Source: Mesorhizobium sp.
GTDB lineage: Bacteria; Pseudomonadota; Alphaproteobacteria; Rhizobiales; Rhizobiaceae
Assembly (NCBI GenBank): GCA_004017275.1
Contig: SAKE01000035.1
Location: forward strand, 1-41,754
Reading direction: 5' to 3'
DNA length: 41,754 nucleotides
The notes below the pieces were generated by a model that was not told the DNA's origin, searched no databases, and saw nothing but the letters and a program-made list of their open reading frames with translations. Position 1 is the stretch's first letter; each line of letters opens with the position of its first letter. Shown in pieces: positions 16,473 to 24,249 of the stretch. A program made the translations under genes and the position numbers.

Positions 16473-17650
16473 CCAGCAGCACCCCGCCAGCCGGGAAAAA
16501 CCGTCTGGCCTTCTCGACGCGCACCATCCATGGCGGCCAGAGCCACGATCCGCTGACCGGCGCGGTGATGGTGCCGATCTACGCCACCTCGACCTATGGC
16601 CAGCAGTCGCCCGGCGTGCACAAGGGTTTCGAATATGCCCGCAGCCAGAACCCGACCCGCTTTGCCTTCGAGCGCGCGGTGGCCGACCTCGAAAGCGGCT
16701 CGGCCGCTTTCGCCTTCGCGTCCGGCCTGGCGTCGATCGCCACCGTGCTGGAGCTGCTCGATTCCGGCGCCCATATCGTCGCCACCGACGACATCTATGG
16801 CGGCTCCTTCCGGCTGATGGAGCGGGTGCGCAAACGCTCGGCCAACCTGCAGGTCAGCTTCGTCGACTTCACCGATTTGGCGGCCGTCGAGGCGGCGATC
16901 CGCCCGGAGACGAAAATGCTCTGGGTCGAAACCCCGACAAACCCGCTTCTGCGCATCGTCGACCTCGAAGGCGTCGCCGCCCTCGCCAGGCGCAAAGGCA
17001 TCCTGTCGGTCGCCGACAACACCTTTTGCAGCCCCTATATCCAGCGGCCGCTTGAGCTCGGCATCGACATCGTGGTGCATTCGACGACCAAGTACCTCAA
17101 CGGCCATTCCGACATGGTCGGCGGCGTGGCCGTCGTCGGCGACAACAAGGATTTGGCCACCCAGCTGAAATTCCTGCAGAACGCCATCGGCGCCATCTCG
17201 GGACCGTTCGACAGCTTTCTGGCGCTACGCGGCCTCAAGACCCTGGCGCTGCGCATGGAGCGTCATTCCGCCAACGGGCTGAAGATCGCGCAGTGGCTGG
17301 AAGCGCGCCGCGACGTCCGCCGCGTCATCTATCCCGGCCTCGCCAGCCACCCGCAGCACGCCGTCGCGGTCCAGCAGATGCACGCCTTCGGCGGCATGAT
17401 ATCAGCCGTGCTCGACCGCGACCTCGCCGGGACGAAACGCTTCCTCGAACGCACGCAATTGTTCACCCTGGCCGAGAGCCTGGGCGGCGTGGAGAGCCTG
17501 ATCGAACACCCGGCGCTGATGACGCATGGGTCTATTCCGGCCGAGAAGCGGTCCGAGATCGGCATTTCGGATTCGCTGGTCAGGTTATCGGCGGGGATCG
17601 AGGATGGCGATGATCTGATTGCGGATCTGGATCAGGCGCTGGGGGGTTAG
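16469..17650 (+). CDS. Cystathionine gamma-lyase
   Basis: A 393-aa PLP enzyme of the Cys/Met metabolism family. Lys208 in HSTTKYLNGHSD is the PLP lysine. EYARSQNPTR and ASGLASIATV are typical. It converts cystathionine to cysteine, 2-oxobutyrate and ammonia. Sequence alone does not fully separate gamma-lyase from gamma-synthase, but the 4-nt overlap with cystathionine beta-synthase favours the lyase. Together the pair moves sulfur from methionine to cysteine. Confidence 0.9.
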   Translation: MTSSTPPAGKNRLAFSTRTIHGGQSHDPLTGAVMVPIYATSTYGQQSPGVHKGFEYARSQNPTRFAFERAVADLESGSAAFAFASGLASIATVLELLDSGAHIVATDDIYGGSFRLMERVRKRSANLQVSFVDFTDLAAVEAAIRPETKMLWVETPTNPLLRIVDLEGVAALARRKGILSVADNTFCSPYIQRPLELGIDIVVHSTTKYLNGHSDMVGGVAVVGDNKDLATQLKFLQNAIGAISGPFDSFLALRGLKTLALRMERHSANGLKIAQWLEARRDVRRVIYPGLASHPQHAVAVQQMHAFGGMISAVLDRDLAGTKRFLERTQLFTLAESLGGVESLIEHPALMTHGSIPAEKRSEIGISDSLVRLSAGIEDGDDLIADLDQALGG

Positions 17651-17670
17651 CGCTATCAATTGTCGAAGCC

Positions 17671-17824
17671 AGCGCCGCCCCTCATTGCCCTGCCGGGCAT
17701 TTCTCCCCGTATAGTGACGGGGAGAAAGGGGCTAACCGCGATTGGCGAAACCATCGATGACAGCGCCCCTCTCCCCGTCACTATACGGGGAGAGGATGCC
17801 GGCAGGCAGGTGAGGGGCAGCGCT
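17671..17824. repeat. Intact dispersed palindromic repeat, CCCCTCA family
   Basis: Ends are AGCGCCGCCCCTCA / TGAGGGGCAGCGCT. Two internal hairpins each contain CCCCGT(AT)AGTGACGGGG. Boxes TGCCCTGCCGGGCA on the left and GCCGGCAGGCAGG on the right complete the family layout. It lies between the gamma-lyase gene and the glxA-like gene. Confidence 0.85.
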
Positions 17825-17895
17825 GACGTCTCATGATTGTCATTCGTCACGTCCCAATTGACCCCGAACCCCATCTGCCCGAAGTGTTACGCCCC

Positions 17896-18867
17896 ATGGC
17901 CACACACGCCCCACCCAAACCCACGGAAACACCCCTCACCTTCGCGGTGCTGGTCTTCCCCGGCTTTCCGATGATGGCGTTCAGCTCGGTCATCGAGCCG
18001 CTGCGTGCCGCCAATGTGCTGGCGAAGCGGCAATGCTATCGCTGGATCATCGTCGGCGGCACGAAAGGTGCGGTCGAGGCCTCGAACGGCGTCGTCATCC
18101 AGCCGGGTTTTTATGCCGAGGATGCGCCGAAGGTCGACCGCATCGTCGTTTGCTCGGGCGGCGATGCCGATCATCTCGTCGCCGAGGACGCAGCACACTG
18201 GATCCGCAAGAGCCTGCGCGCCGGCGCCCATATCGGCGCGGTGGCGGATGCGGCGTTCTTCCTGGCGCGGGCCGGCCTGCTCGACGGCCATGCCTGCACC
18301 TTGCACTGGACCAGCCAGGCCGCCTTCGCCGAAGCCTTCCCCAACATCGAGCTCAGGCGCGACCTCTATGTCATCGACCGCAAGCGTTTTACCTCGGCCG
18401 GCGGCGTCGGCAGCCTCGACATGATGCTGGAGATCATCACACGCGACTATGGCGCCGAGCTTGCCGCAGGCGTCGCCGAATGGTTCGTGCACAGCCAGCT
18501 GCGCTCCAGCATCGACCGCAAGATGATGCCGCTGCGCCTGCGCACCGGCGTCCAGAACGAACTGGTGCTATCGGCCATCGCCATCATGGAGGATGCGGTG
18601 GAGGAGCGGCTCGGCATGGCTGAGCTGACCGCGAAGCTCGGCGTCTCCTCCGACAAACTCGAACGCAGCTTTCGCTCCGAACTCGCCATCTCGCCCAACG
18701 CCTATTACCGGCGGCTGCGGCTGAAACGCGCCGCCGATCTCTTGGCGCACTCGACGCTCGCCGTGCGCGACGTGGCGCTGGCCTGCGGCTTCGCCTCGAT
18801 GTCGAGCTTTGCCCGGGCTTTTCGCGAGGAGCATGGGCATCCGCCGAAACTGGCACGGAGGCATTAA
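17896..18867 (+). CDS. GlxA-type AraC-family transcriptional regulator
   Basis: About 323 aa. The N-terminal DJ-1/PfpI-like domain (about 18-185, FAVLVFPGFPMMAFSS...) is a sensor without an obvious nucleophile Cys at the usual place. The C-terminal AraC double helix-turn-helix domain (about 225-320) has AYYRRLRLKRAADLL and VALACGFASMSSFARAF. This matches the regulators near choline/glycine betaine catabolism and other amine pathways; the target here is not evident. The start is uncertain: ATG 17896 is preferred, while ATG 17833 would lie just beyond the repeat. Neither has a clear ribosome-binding site. Confidence 0.88.
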   Translation: MATHAPPKPTETPLTFAVLVFPGFPMMAFSSVIEPLRAANVLAKRQCYRWIIVGGTKGAVEASNGVVIQPGFYAEDAPKVDRIVVCSGGDADHLVAEDAAHWIRKSLRAGAHIGAVADAAFFLARAGLLDGHACTLHWTSQAAFAEAFPNIELRRDLYVIDRKRFTSAGGVGSLDMMLEIITRDYGAELAAGVAEWFVHSQLRSSIDRKMMPLRLRTGVQNELVLSAIAIMEDAVEERLGMAELTAKLGVSSDKLERSFRSELAISPNAYYRRLRLKRAADLLAHSTLAVRDVALACGFASMSSFARAFREEHGHPPKLARRH

Positions 18868-18975
18868 ATTGGAGCGCGCCCCACGGCGCTCCGACAAACT
18901 TGGCATCTCCATGAACCATTTCCTCCCGGCCGACGACACACAGCCGTAGATGGAAACCAACCATGGAGACTTCAG

Positions 18976-19212
18976 ATGACCGCACTTTTGCGAAATGCAT
19001 TCCTCGCCGCAGTGGCGGTATCGGCTTTGGCCGGATCCGCTCTGGCCGATCAGACCGTTACAAGCTGCGCTACGTCGCCGACCAATGATTTGTGGAGCGG
19101 CCGCTGTTGCGGTGCCAGCGACTCAAGCTGCCTGGGCGGCGGAAACAATGGCCACGACCATGGCGACAAGGGCGGTCGGGGCGGAAATGGCGGCGCGGCC
19201 GGGAAGAAATGA
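18976..19212 (+). CDS. Small exported glycine-rich protein, unknown function
   Basis: A 78-aa protein with a signal peptide (about 1-24, cut after ALA). The mature part has four cysteines (VTSCATS, RCCGAS, SSCLGG) and a glycine/asparagine/histidine-rich tail (GGGNNGHDHGDKGG...). GGAG lies 8 nt upstream of the ATG. The His/Asp-rich tail might bind metal, but this is speculation. Confidence 0.7.
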   Translation: MTALLRNAFLAAVAVSALAGSALADQTVTSCATSPTNDLWSGRCCGASDSSCLGGGNNGHDHGDKGGRGGNGGAAGKK

Positions 19213-19304
19213 TCTCATCATTGTTGCCTGCCGGCTGCCCGCCGGCGGGCGCTGTTTTGCAATCAGGCGGACGTTCGGCGGCCGCAAAATCCGGGCAAAG
19301 CCAG

Positions 19305-19673
19305 TTACGGCCGTCGGCCCAAGGCCGCACGGATCGATGCGGTGATGCGACGCAGCTCCGCCTCGTCGAGTTTTTCGATGTTCTCGGCCAGCAGGTTGGC
19401 GAGTTCCGTGGCGGCGGGAGAAAGACCCGACGTGTCGAGCCTGACGCGCGGATGCGAGGCTTCGGCCAGCCGCGCCAGTTCCTCGGCGTCGTCCCAGATG
19501 ATGTTGAAATAGCCGATGATCTTCTGGATCAGCGTCCAGGTCGGCGCGCCGCGCCGGCCATGTTCCAGCGCCGACAGATAGGCGGCGCTGACGCCGATCG
19601 CCGCCGCCATGTCCTTCTGGCTGACACCGCGTTCGCCTCGCAGCGTCCGCAGCTTCTCGCCGAACGGGGTCAC
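19305..19673 (-). CDS. Helix-turn-helix XRE-family transcriptional regulator
   Basis: A 122-aa protein with an N-terminal Cro/C1-type HTH (residues 6-60: LRTLRGERGVSQKDMAAAIGV...AYLSALEHGRRG). The rest is helical without a known sensor. It starts with GTG at 19673 and overlaps the smr stop by 4 nt (GTGA), so it is the last gene of the tim44-mltA-smr operon. Its target is unknown. Confidence 0.88.
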   Translation of the reverse strand: MTPFGEKLRTLRGERGVSQKDMAAAIGVSAAYLSALEHGRRGAPTWTLIQKIIGYFNIIWDDAEELARLAEASHPRVRLDTSGLSPAATELANLLAENIEKLDEAELRRITASIRAALGRRP

Positions 19674-20200
19674 GTGCGCGCCCGCCGCAAGCGGATATAA
19701 AGCGCGCCCGAACCGCCATGGTTGCGGGCGGCATGGTCGTGGCTGGAGACCAGTGGCCGGAAGGCGGGCGTCGACAGCCAGGCCGGTACGGCACGCCGCA
19801 AGACGCCATCGCCGCCGGAAGAAGAACCCTTGCCGGTGATGACCAGGACATAGCGGATGCCGCCGGCATGCGCCCGGTGCAGGAACGAAAACAGCAGCGA
19901 GTACGCCTCGTCCTGGGTCAGCCCGTGCAGATCGACGCGACCCTCGATCGGCAGCCGGCCTTTCGACAATTTGTCCAGCGTCGGCTCGTCGAGGCGGTGC
20001 GTGACATGCGGAGCCTTTGGCTTTGCGGTCCCTGCCGCGCTGGTAGCAGGCTGGGCGGGCTGCGACTGACTTGGCCTTGCCTCGGCAGGAATTTCAGGGA
20101 CGTCTACGGCAAATTTGCCCTTCAGCGGCTTGGTCGTGCGCGCCACCAGGTTCCACAGAACCCGGTCGTCCTCGCTGAGCTTGTCCAGACGCCGGGTCAT
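19670..20200 (-). CDS. Smr-domain protein
   Basis: A 176-aa protein with a C-terminal Smr domain (about 95-170). The family motif LHG appears in RVDLHGLTQDEAY, and GKG in VLVITGKGSSSGG. The N-terminal half is polar and low-complexity, with Pro/Ser/Gln/Ala. Small MutS-related domains often nick or cleave DNA or RNA. Starts at ATG 20200, overlapping the mltA stop by 4 nt. The longer frame to 20557 is only overlap with mltA. Confidence 0.9.
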   Translation of the reverse strand: MTRRLDKLSEDDRVLWNLVARTTKPLKGKFAVDVPEIPAEARPSQSQPAQPATSAAGTAKPKAPHVTHRLDEPTLDKLSKGRLPIEGRVDLHGLTQDEAYSLLFSFLHRAHAGGIRYVLVITGKGSSSGGDGVLRRAVPAWLSTPAFRPLVSSHDHAARNHGGSGALYIRLRRART

Positions 20201-21321
20201 CGGGCCGCACCCAAAACGAGCGCGCGCGGCACCAGCGCATAAAAGTCCGCGGCGTTGCGGACCACGCCGGCGATCTCGCCGGCCGCATCGCCCGAGCCGG
20301 CGAACAGGTCGCCGCGCGCCGGTCCGGTGATGGCCGAGCCGGTATCCTGCGCGATCATCAGGCGGCGGAACGGTTTTGCGTCGAAAGCGGTGAGCGTCGG
20401 CGCGTCGATGTAGAAAGGCGTGCCGAATGTGTGCAGCAGGCGGTCGACGGCGATCGAGCGGCCCGGCGTCAGCGGCACCTTGGCGGCGGCGATCGGGCCA
20501 AGGGCCGCGTCCTCCACATCGGCCTCGCGGAAGAAGATGTAGGAGCGGTTCTGCCACAGGATCTCATCGACGCGGTCCGGATGCGCCTTGAACCAGGCGC
20601 GGATCGACTGCATCGTCACCTGCGCCAGCGGGATCTCACCAAGCTCGCTCAGGATCCTGCCGGGTCCGGTAAAGCGCTGGCCGGATTTGGCGGCATAGGT
20701 GACGCGGGCAAGCCGGCCGTCGGTCATGGCAAGCCGTGCCGCACCTTGCACATGAATGAAGAAGGCATCGACCTTGTCGGCCAGCCAGGCGATTTCCAGG
20801 CCCTTGCCACCAAGTGCTCCGCGCTCGATCTCGCCACGGTCGAAATATTCGACCGGCCCGTCCGGCCTTTGGCGCGCGAAAGCGAGATAGGGATCCAGGC
20901 CGGGTGGCCGGTTGCTGTCGTCGATGTCGACGAGATCGGCCGGACGCGACAAAAGCGGCACCGTGAAACGCTCCGTCCGCACCGGTGACGCCTCGACCTG
21001 CGGTTCGTAAAAACCGGTGACAAGCCCGGCGCCGCCGGTCTCGGCGCGGATAAGCGTCGGGATAAAATGGCGCTCGAAGAAGGCGCGGGCTTCCGTCCGG
21101 TCTAGGATTGGCGACCGATTCGCCGGCGAAACGGTGCGGGCCTCGGCGTAGGCATCGGCAAAGGCGCTGAAGTCGACGCCGAGTGCGCCGCTGCGATAGG
21201 GCTTGGTCAGGACGTGAAAGGACGAGCGATGAAAGGCGGCGAACGCCGCCGAGTGGTCGTCATCGCTCCATCCGGGCAGATCGCCGAAGGATTTTCCGAC
21301 AAAGAGAGGCGATAGCGACAC
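20197..21321 (-). CDS. mltA: Membrane-bound lytic murein transglycosylase A family protein
   Basis: A 374-aa MltA-type protein (MltA domain, then 3D domain). GLVTGFYEPQVEASPVRTE and FIHVQGAARLAMTDG mark the substrate domain. In the 3D domain, AQDTGSAITGPARGDLF holds the expected catalytic Asp. These enzymes cleave peptidoglycan to 1,6-anhydro products. The start is GTG at 21321 with GAGG upstream. No signal peptide or lipobox can be seen, and only seven codons lie between this GTG and an in-frame TAG, so none can be added. That TAG is the stop of the upstream tim44-like gene. Confidence 0.9.
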   Translation of the reverse strand: MSLSPLFVGKSFGDLPGWSDDDHSAAFAAFHRSSFHVLTKPYRSGALGVDFSAFADAYAEARTVSPANRSPILDRTEARAFFERHFIPTLIRAETGGAGLVTGFYEPQVEASPVRTERFTVPLLSRPADLVDIDDSNRPPGLDPYLAFARQRPDGPVEYFDRGEIERGALGGKGLEIAWLADKVDAFFIHVQGAARLAMTDGRLARVTYAAKSGQRFTGPGRILSELGEIPLAQVTMQSIRAWFKAHPDRVDEILWQNRSYIFFREADVEDAALGPIAAAKVPLTPGRSIAVDRLLHTFGTPFYIDAPTLTAFDAKPFRRLMIAQDTGSAITGPARGDLFAGSGDAAGEIAGVVRNAADFYALVPRALVLGAAR

Positions 21322-21342
21322 CGGAGCCTCGCCGCGTATTCC

Positions 21343-22050
21343 CTAGTCTTCTTCCTCGGTGGCGACGAGCTTCCAGTTCGGATCGCGCGAGCGCGTGTCG
21401 CGGGCGAAGGTCCAGACATCCTTGACCTCGGCGACGGTTTCCGGATCGCCGTCGATGACAGCACCGGCCTTGTCGCGGGTCGCCGAGATCAGTTCGCTGA
21501 TGATGCGCAGCGTGACATGCGCCTCGCCGCCCTTCATCTCGGCCGAGACGATGTCGGCCTTGTCGATGCCAACGAAGGAGGACTGGATCTTTTCCGCCTT
21601 GGCCTCGCGCTCGCCGATCGCGGCGACAAAGCCGTCAAAGACCTCGCGCGACAACAGGTTCTTCAGCGTTTTGCGGTCGCCGTCGGCATAGGCCATGACG
21701 ATCATCTCGTAGGCCATCTTGGCGCCGTCGACGAAGCCCTTCGGCTCGAAGGACGGATCATTGTCCTTGATCGTGCGCAGGCCCTTGTTGAGATCGGTGT
21801 CAGGCTTGGCGAAGGCGTCGATCGCCGCATAGGTGTCGGCGGCCGGCTCGCCCGGCAGGCGCTTGCGCGGCAGCGAAACGACATTCTCGGATTTCTGGGC
21901 GGGATCCTTGTCGCCGGTGCGGGCCGCCGTATAGGGGTCGAAGGGCGGCCGTTCGCTGCCGGTGCGACGGCCCAGCACATTGCGCAGCTGGAAAAAGATA
22001 ACCACCGCCGCAATCAGGAAGAAAATCGTGCCGAAGTCGAAGAATCCCAT
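21343..22050 (-). CDS. Tim44/TimA-family membrane-anchored protein
   Basis: A 235-aa protein. An N-terminal transmembrane segment (about 6-22, FGTIFFLIAAVVIFFQL) is followed by RNVLGRR, a polar linker and a C-terminal Tim44-like domain (about 95-230). The alphaproteobacterial homologues of mitochondrial Tim44 sit at the inner membrane; their role is not settled. I chose the ATG at 22050 with GGAAGA upstream; a TTG at 22062 is also open. It is the first gene of an operon with mltA, smr and the HTH gene. Confidence 0.9.
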   Translation of the reverse strand: MGFFDFGTIFFLIAAVVIFFQLRNVLGRRTGSERPPFDPYTAARTGDKDPAQKSENVVSLPRKRLPGEPAADTYAAIDAFAKPDTDLNKGLRTIKDNDPSFEPKGFVDGAKMAYEMIVMAYADGDRKTLKNLLSREVFDGFVAAIGEREAKAEKIQSSFVGIDKADIVSAEMKGGEAHVTLRIISELISATRDKAGAVIDGDPETVAEVKDVWTFARDTRSRDPNWKLVATEEED

Positions 22051-22268
22051 ATCTTCCGCCAATCAATCCCTGCCTTGTGGCCGGACCGTCCGGCCCAAAC
22101 GGCCGCGGTCGCATAGCGTTCAACATTCAAAGCATATAGAACGCAAGGCGCAATCATTCAAATCAAAGGCAGGCATACCTATCTAACGGCCTCAGAGCCA
22201 GCGGCGATTGCTCACTGGGGGCCAAAACAACCAAACCGGCCAAAACGATCGAAAAAGGTTGGCAAGAC

Positions 22269-22769
22269 TTGCGCATTTCGTTCCTTCCGCTTTTTCTCCT
22301 GGCACTTCCGCTGCTGGAAATCGCCGGCTTCGTGGTTGTCGGACGCCAGGTCGGCGCCTTGGCGACGGTTGGCCTGGTGCTGGCATCCGGTATCGCCGGT
22401 GCGCTGCTGCTCCGGCACCAGGGTTTCGGCGTGATGACGCGAATCCGGGCCGAAATGGATGCCGGCCGCGATCCGAGCGGCCAGCTGGCGCATGGAGCGA
22501 TGATCGTTCTGGCGGCGATCCTCCTGATCATCCCCGGCTTCATCACGGACATTATCGGCCTGCTGCTGTTCCTGCCGCCGGTCCGTGACCTCGCCTGGCG
22601 GGCCTTGAAGAGCCGTGTCGTGCTTGCCACCAATTTCTCGACCGGCGGCTTCCGCGGCCGGCAACGCGACAAGACCATCGACCTCGACGATGGCGATTAT
22701 TCGCGCGAGGACGATTTCAAGCGCGGACCGGATCACAACTCGCCCTGGCGGCGGCTGAAGGACGATTAG
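22269..22769 (+). CDS. fxsA: FxsA-family membrane protein
   Basis: A 166-aa protein with hydrophobic segments at about 3-18, 30-48 and 75-100 and a charged C-terminal tail rich in Asp/Arg. FLALPLLEIAGFVVVG and AGALLLRHQG match FxsA, which in E. coli suppresses F-plasmid exclusion of phage T7. The start appears to be TTG at 22269, with AAGG about 10 nt upstream. It is divergent from the tim44-like gene; the 218-nt gap should hold both promoters. Confidence 0.88.
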   Translation: MRISFLPLFLLALPLLEIAGFVVVGRQVGALATVGLVLASGIAGALLLRHQGFGVMTRIRAEMDAGRDPSGQLAHGAMIVLAAILLIIPGFITDIIGLLLFLPPVRDLAWRALKSRVVLATNFSTGGFRGRQRDKTIDLDDGDYSREDDFKRGPDHNSPWRRLKDD

Positions 22770-22798
22770 GGCGCTGTTTCCGCCTGTTCCCAAACGTT

Positions 22799-22953
22799 AG
22801 CGCTGCCCCTCATTGCCCTGCCGGGCATTTCTCCCCGTAAACGGGGCGAAAGAAGCTGGCCGCAACGCCGGCGATTGGGGAAATCACCAATGAGAGCGCC
22901 CCTCGCCCCGTTTACGGGGAGAGGATGCCGGCAGGCAGGTGAGGGGCGGCGGC
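22799..22953. repeat. Intact dispersed palindromic repeat, CCCCTCA family
   Basis: Left end AGCGCTGCCCCTCA, right end TGAGGGGCGGC. Two internal hairpins CCCCGTAAACGGGG and its partner, plus the GCCGGCAGGCAGG box. The layout is the same as 17671-17824. It lies in the 348-nt gap between fxsA and secB; the remainder should hold the secB promoter. Confidence 0.85.
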
Positions 22954-23117
22954 GGCCTCGACAATTGGTTTCTCCAACACAAACCGAAGCCACCGAGCCC
23001 AAAGGCAATTGCCCCGAGCCCGAAGGCGGCAAACCTTGTCTTGTCATCCCCGCCATGGTAGCGAACGCCCGATTTCAATTCGGTCAGCGACGCTGCCCAG
23101 GCAAGAGGACAAGGCTT

Positions 23118-23618
23118 ATGGCCAGCAAAGATGACGCGCCCGTCGGCGCAGCCAACGGAAACGGCAATGCGGCACAGCCGTCGCTCAACGTTCTGGCGCA
23201 ATATGTGAAGGACCTGTCCTTCGAAAGCCCCGGCGCCCCGAATTCGCTGCGCGGCCGCGACAAGGCGCCCGGCATCGCCATCAACGTCAACGTCAACGCC
23301 AACCCGCTCTCCGACAAGCAGTTCGACGTCAATCTGACGCTGAACGCCAAGGCGTCCTTCGACCAGGAAGTGCTGTTCAATGTCGAGCTGGTCTATGGCG
23401 GCGTGTTCGCCATCAGCGGCTTCCCGCAGGAGCACATGCTGCCGATCCTGTTCATCGAATGCCCGCGCCTTCTGTTCCCGTTCGCCCGCCAGATCATCGC
23501 CGAGGCAACCCGCAATGGCGGCTTCCCGCCGCTGATGCTCGACCCGATCGACTTCGCGCAGATGTTCCAGCAGAAGCTGGCCGAAGACCAGGCGGCGTCG
23601 AAGGTCAAGGTGAGCTGA
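23118..23618 (+). CDS. secB: Protein-export chaperone SecB
   Basis: A 166-aa cytoplasmic export chaperone that hands unfolded preproteins to SecA. Family core: LAQYVKDLSFESPGAP, INVNVNANPL, FNVELVYGGVFAI, ILFIECPRLLFPFARQII and GGFPPLMLDPIDF. The tail is slightly longer than in E. coli SecB. I chose the ATG at 23118; an open frame back to 22875 includes the repeat and is not coding. A strong terminator follows at 23641-23667. Confidence 0.96.
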   Translation: MASKDDAPVGAANGNGNAAQPSLNVLAQYVKDLSFESPGAPNSLRGRDKAPGIAINVNVNANPLSDKQFDVNLTLNAKASFDQEVLFNVELVYGGVFAISGFPQEHMLPILFIECPRLLFPFARQIIAEATRNGGFPPLMLDPIDFAQMFQQKLAEDQAASKVKVS

Positions 23619-23640
23619 GGCTTTCCTGCCACGGATTGTG

Positions 23641-23667
23641 AAAACCCGGCCTCGCGCCGGGTTTTTG
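23641..23667 (+). terminator. Rho-independent terminator after secB
   Basis: Stem AAAACCCGGC / GCCGGGTTTT with a CTCGC loop, followed by more T residues, 23 nt after the secB stop. It reads well in the plus direction; the A-rich left arm may also let it act on the other strand. Confidence 0.88.
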
Positions 23668-23704
23668 TTTTGGAACCGCCGGCGGGACAGCGAATCCTCG
23701 CGTC

Positions 23705-23772
23705 TTCGTCATCCTAGGGCGGAGCAAGGAGCGCAGCGACGCGGCGCAGACCCTAGGATCCATGCCGTGACG
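23705..23772. repeat. Left inverted repeat of the GIY-YIG element
   Basis: A 68-nt arm, itself a palindrome: ATCCTAGGG at 23711-23719 pairs with CCCTAGGAT at 23751-23759, around a GC-rich loop with GGAGCAAGGAGCGCAGCG. Confidence 0.85.
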
Positions 23773-23806
23773 CAAGCGACGGGTCAAACCGGACCAGGAT
23801 CGAGCG

Positions 23807-24094
23807 CTACCACCCCGTCCCACGAAAAAGCTCGAACCACTCCGGATTGGTCTTTTCGATCAATTCGATCTTCCATTGTCGCGGCCAGCGCTTAAGCGAT
23901 TTCTCGCGCTGGATCGCATCGGTGACATCGAAAAATTCTTCATACCAAACCAGTCGTTGAACGCCATAGCGGCTGGTAAAACCTGCACCCTTGCCGGATT
24001 TGTGCTCCGGCATGCGGCGGCCAAGATCATTAGTGACACCGATATAGATGGTGCCCCGCCTCTGGCTTGCGGTCATGTAGACATAGCCGGTCAT
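23807..24094 (-). CDS. GIY-YIG endonuclease-domain protein (YhbQ/UPF0213-like)
   Basis: A 95-aa single-domain GIY-YIG protein. The GYVYMTAS...GTIYIGVTNDLGRR segment holds the GIY and YIG motifs and the conserved Arg. RYGVQRLVWYEEF and the IQREKSLKRW segment carry the predicted catalytic Glu. The family cleaves or nicks DNA; its function in YhbQ-like proteins is poorly known. It starts at ATG 24094 and stands alone between near-identical inverted repeats, unlike its secB and dnaQ neighbours, suggesting a mobile origin. Confidence 0.92.
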   Translation of the reverse strand: MTGYVYMTASQRRGTIYIGVTNDLGRRMPEHKSGKGAGFTSRYGVQRLVWYEEFFDVTDAIQREKSLKRWPRQWKIELIEKTNPEWFELFRGTGW

Positions 24095-24156
24095 AGATTA
24101 GTGCTACCGGGCAATGCGTCGGGAGAACATCCTGATCCGTTGCATTGTAAGGCAAA

Positions 24157-24223
24157 CGTCACGGCATGGATCCTAGGGTCTGCGCGCGTCGCTCCGCTCC
24201 TTGCTCCGCCCTAGGATGACGAA
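24157..24223. repeat. Right inverted repeat of the GIY-YIG element
   Basis: A 67-nt reverse complement of 23705-23772, with one substitution and a 1-nt gap. Internal arms are ATCCTAGGG at 24170-24178 and CCCTAGGAT at 24209-24217. It lies 26 nt from the dnaQ stop. Confidence 0.85.
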
Positions 24224-24249
24224 CACGAGGGGCCAACCGGCCTCTTTCG

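Larger units (their letters stand above)
23705..24223. mobile_element. Candidate 519-bp mobile element: GIY-YIG gene between long inverted repeats
   Basis: The ends are a 68-nt and a 67-nt inverted repeat (23705-23772 and 24157-24223) differing by one substitution and one missing base. Between them lies only the 95-aa GIY-YIG nuclease gene (23807-24094, minus). Each end is itself a palindrome bounded by ATCCTAGGG/CCCTAGGAT. Such CCTAGG palindromes occur as dispersed repeats in rhizobial genomes, from memory. The arrangement is like RAYT/REP units, with a nuclease in place of the transposase. No target duplication was established. Confidence 0.5.
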
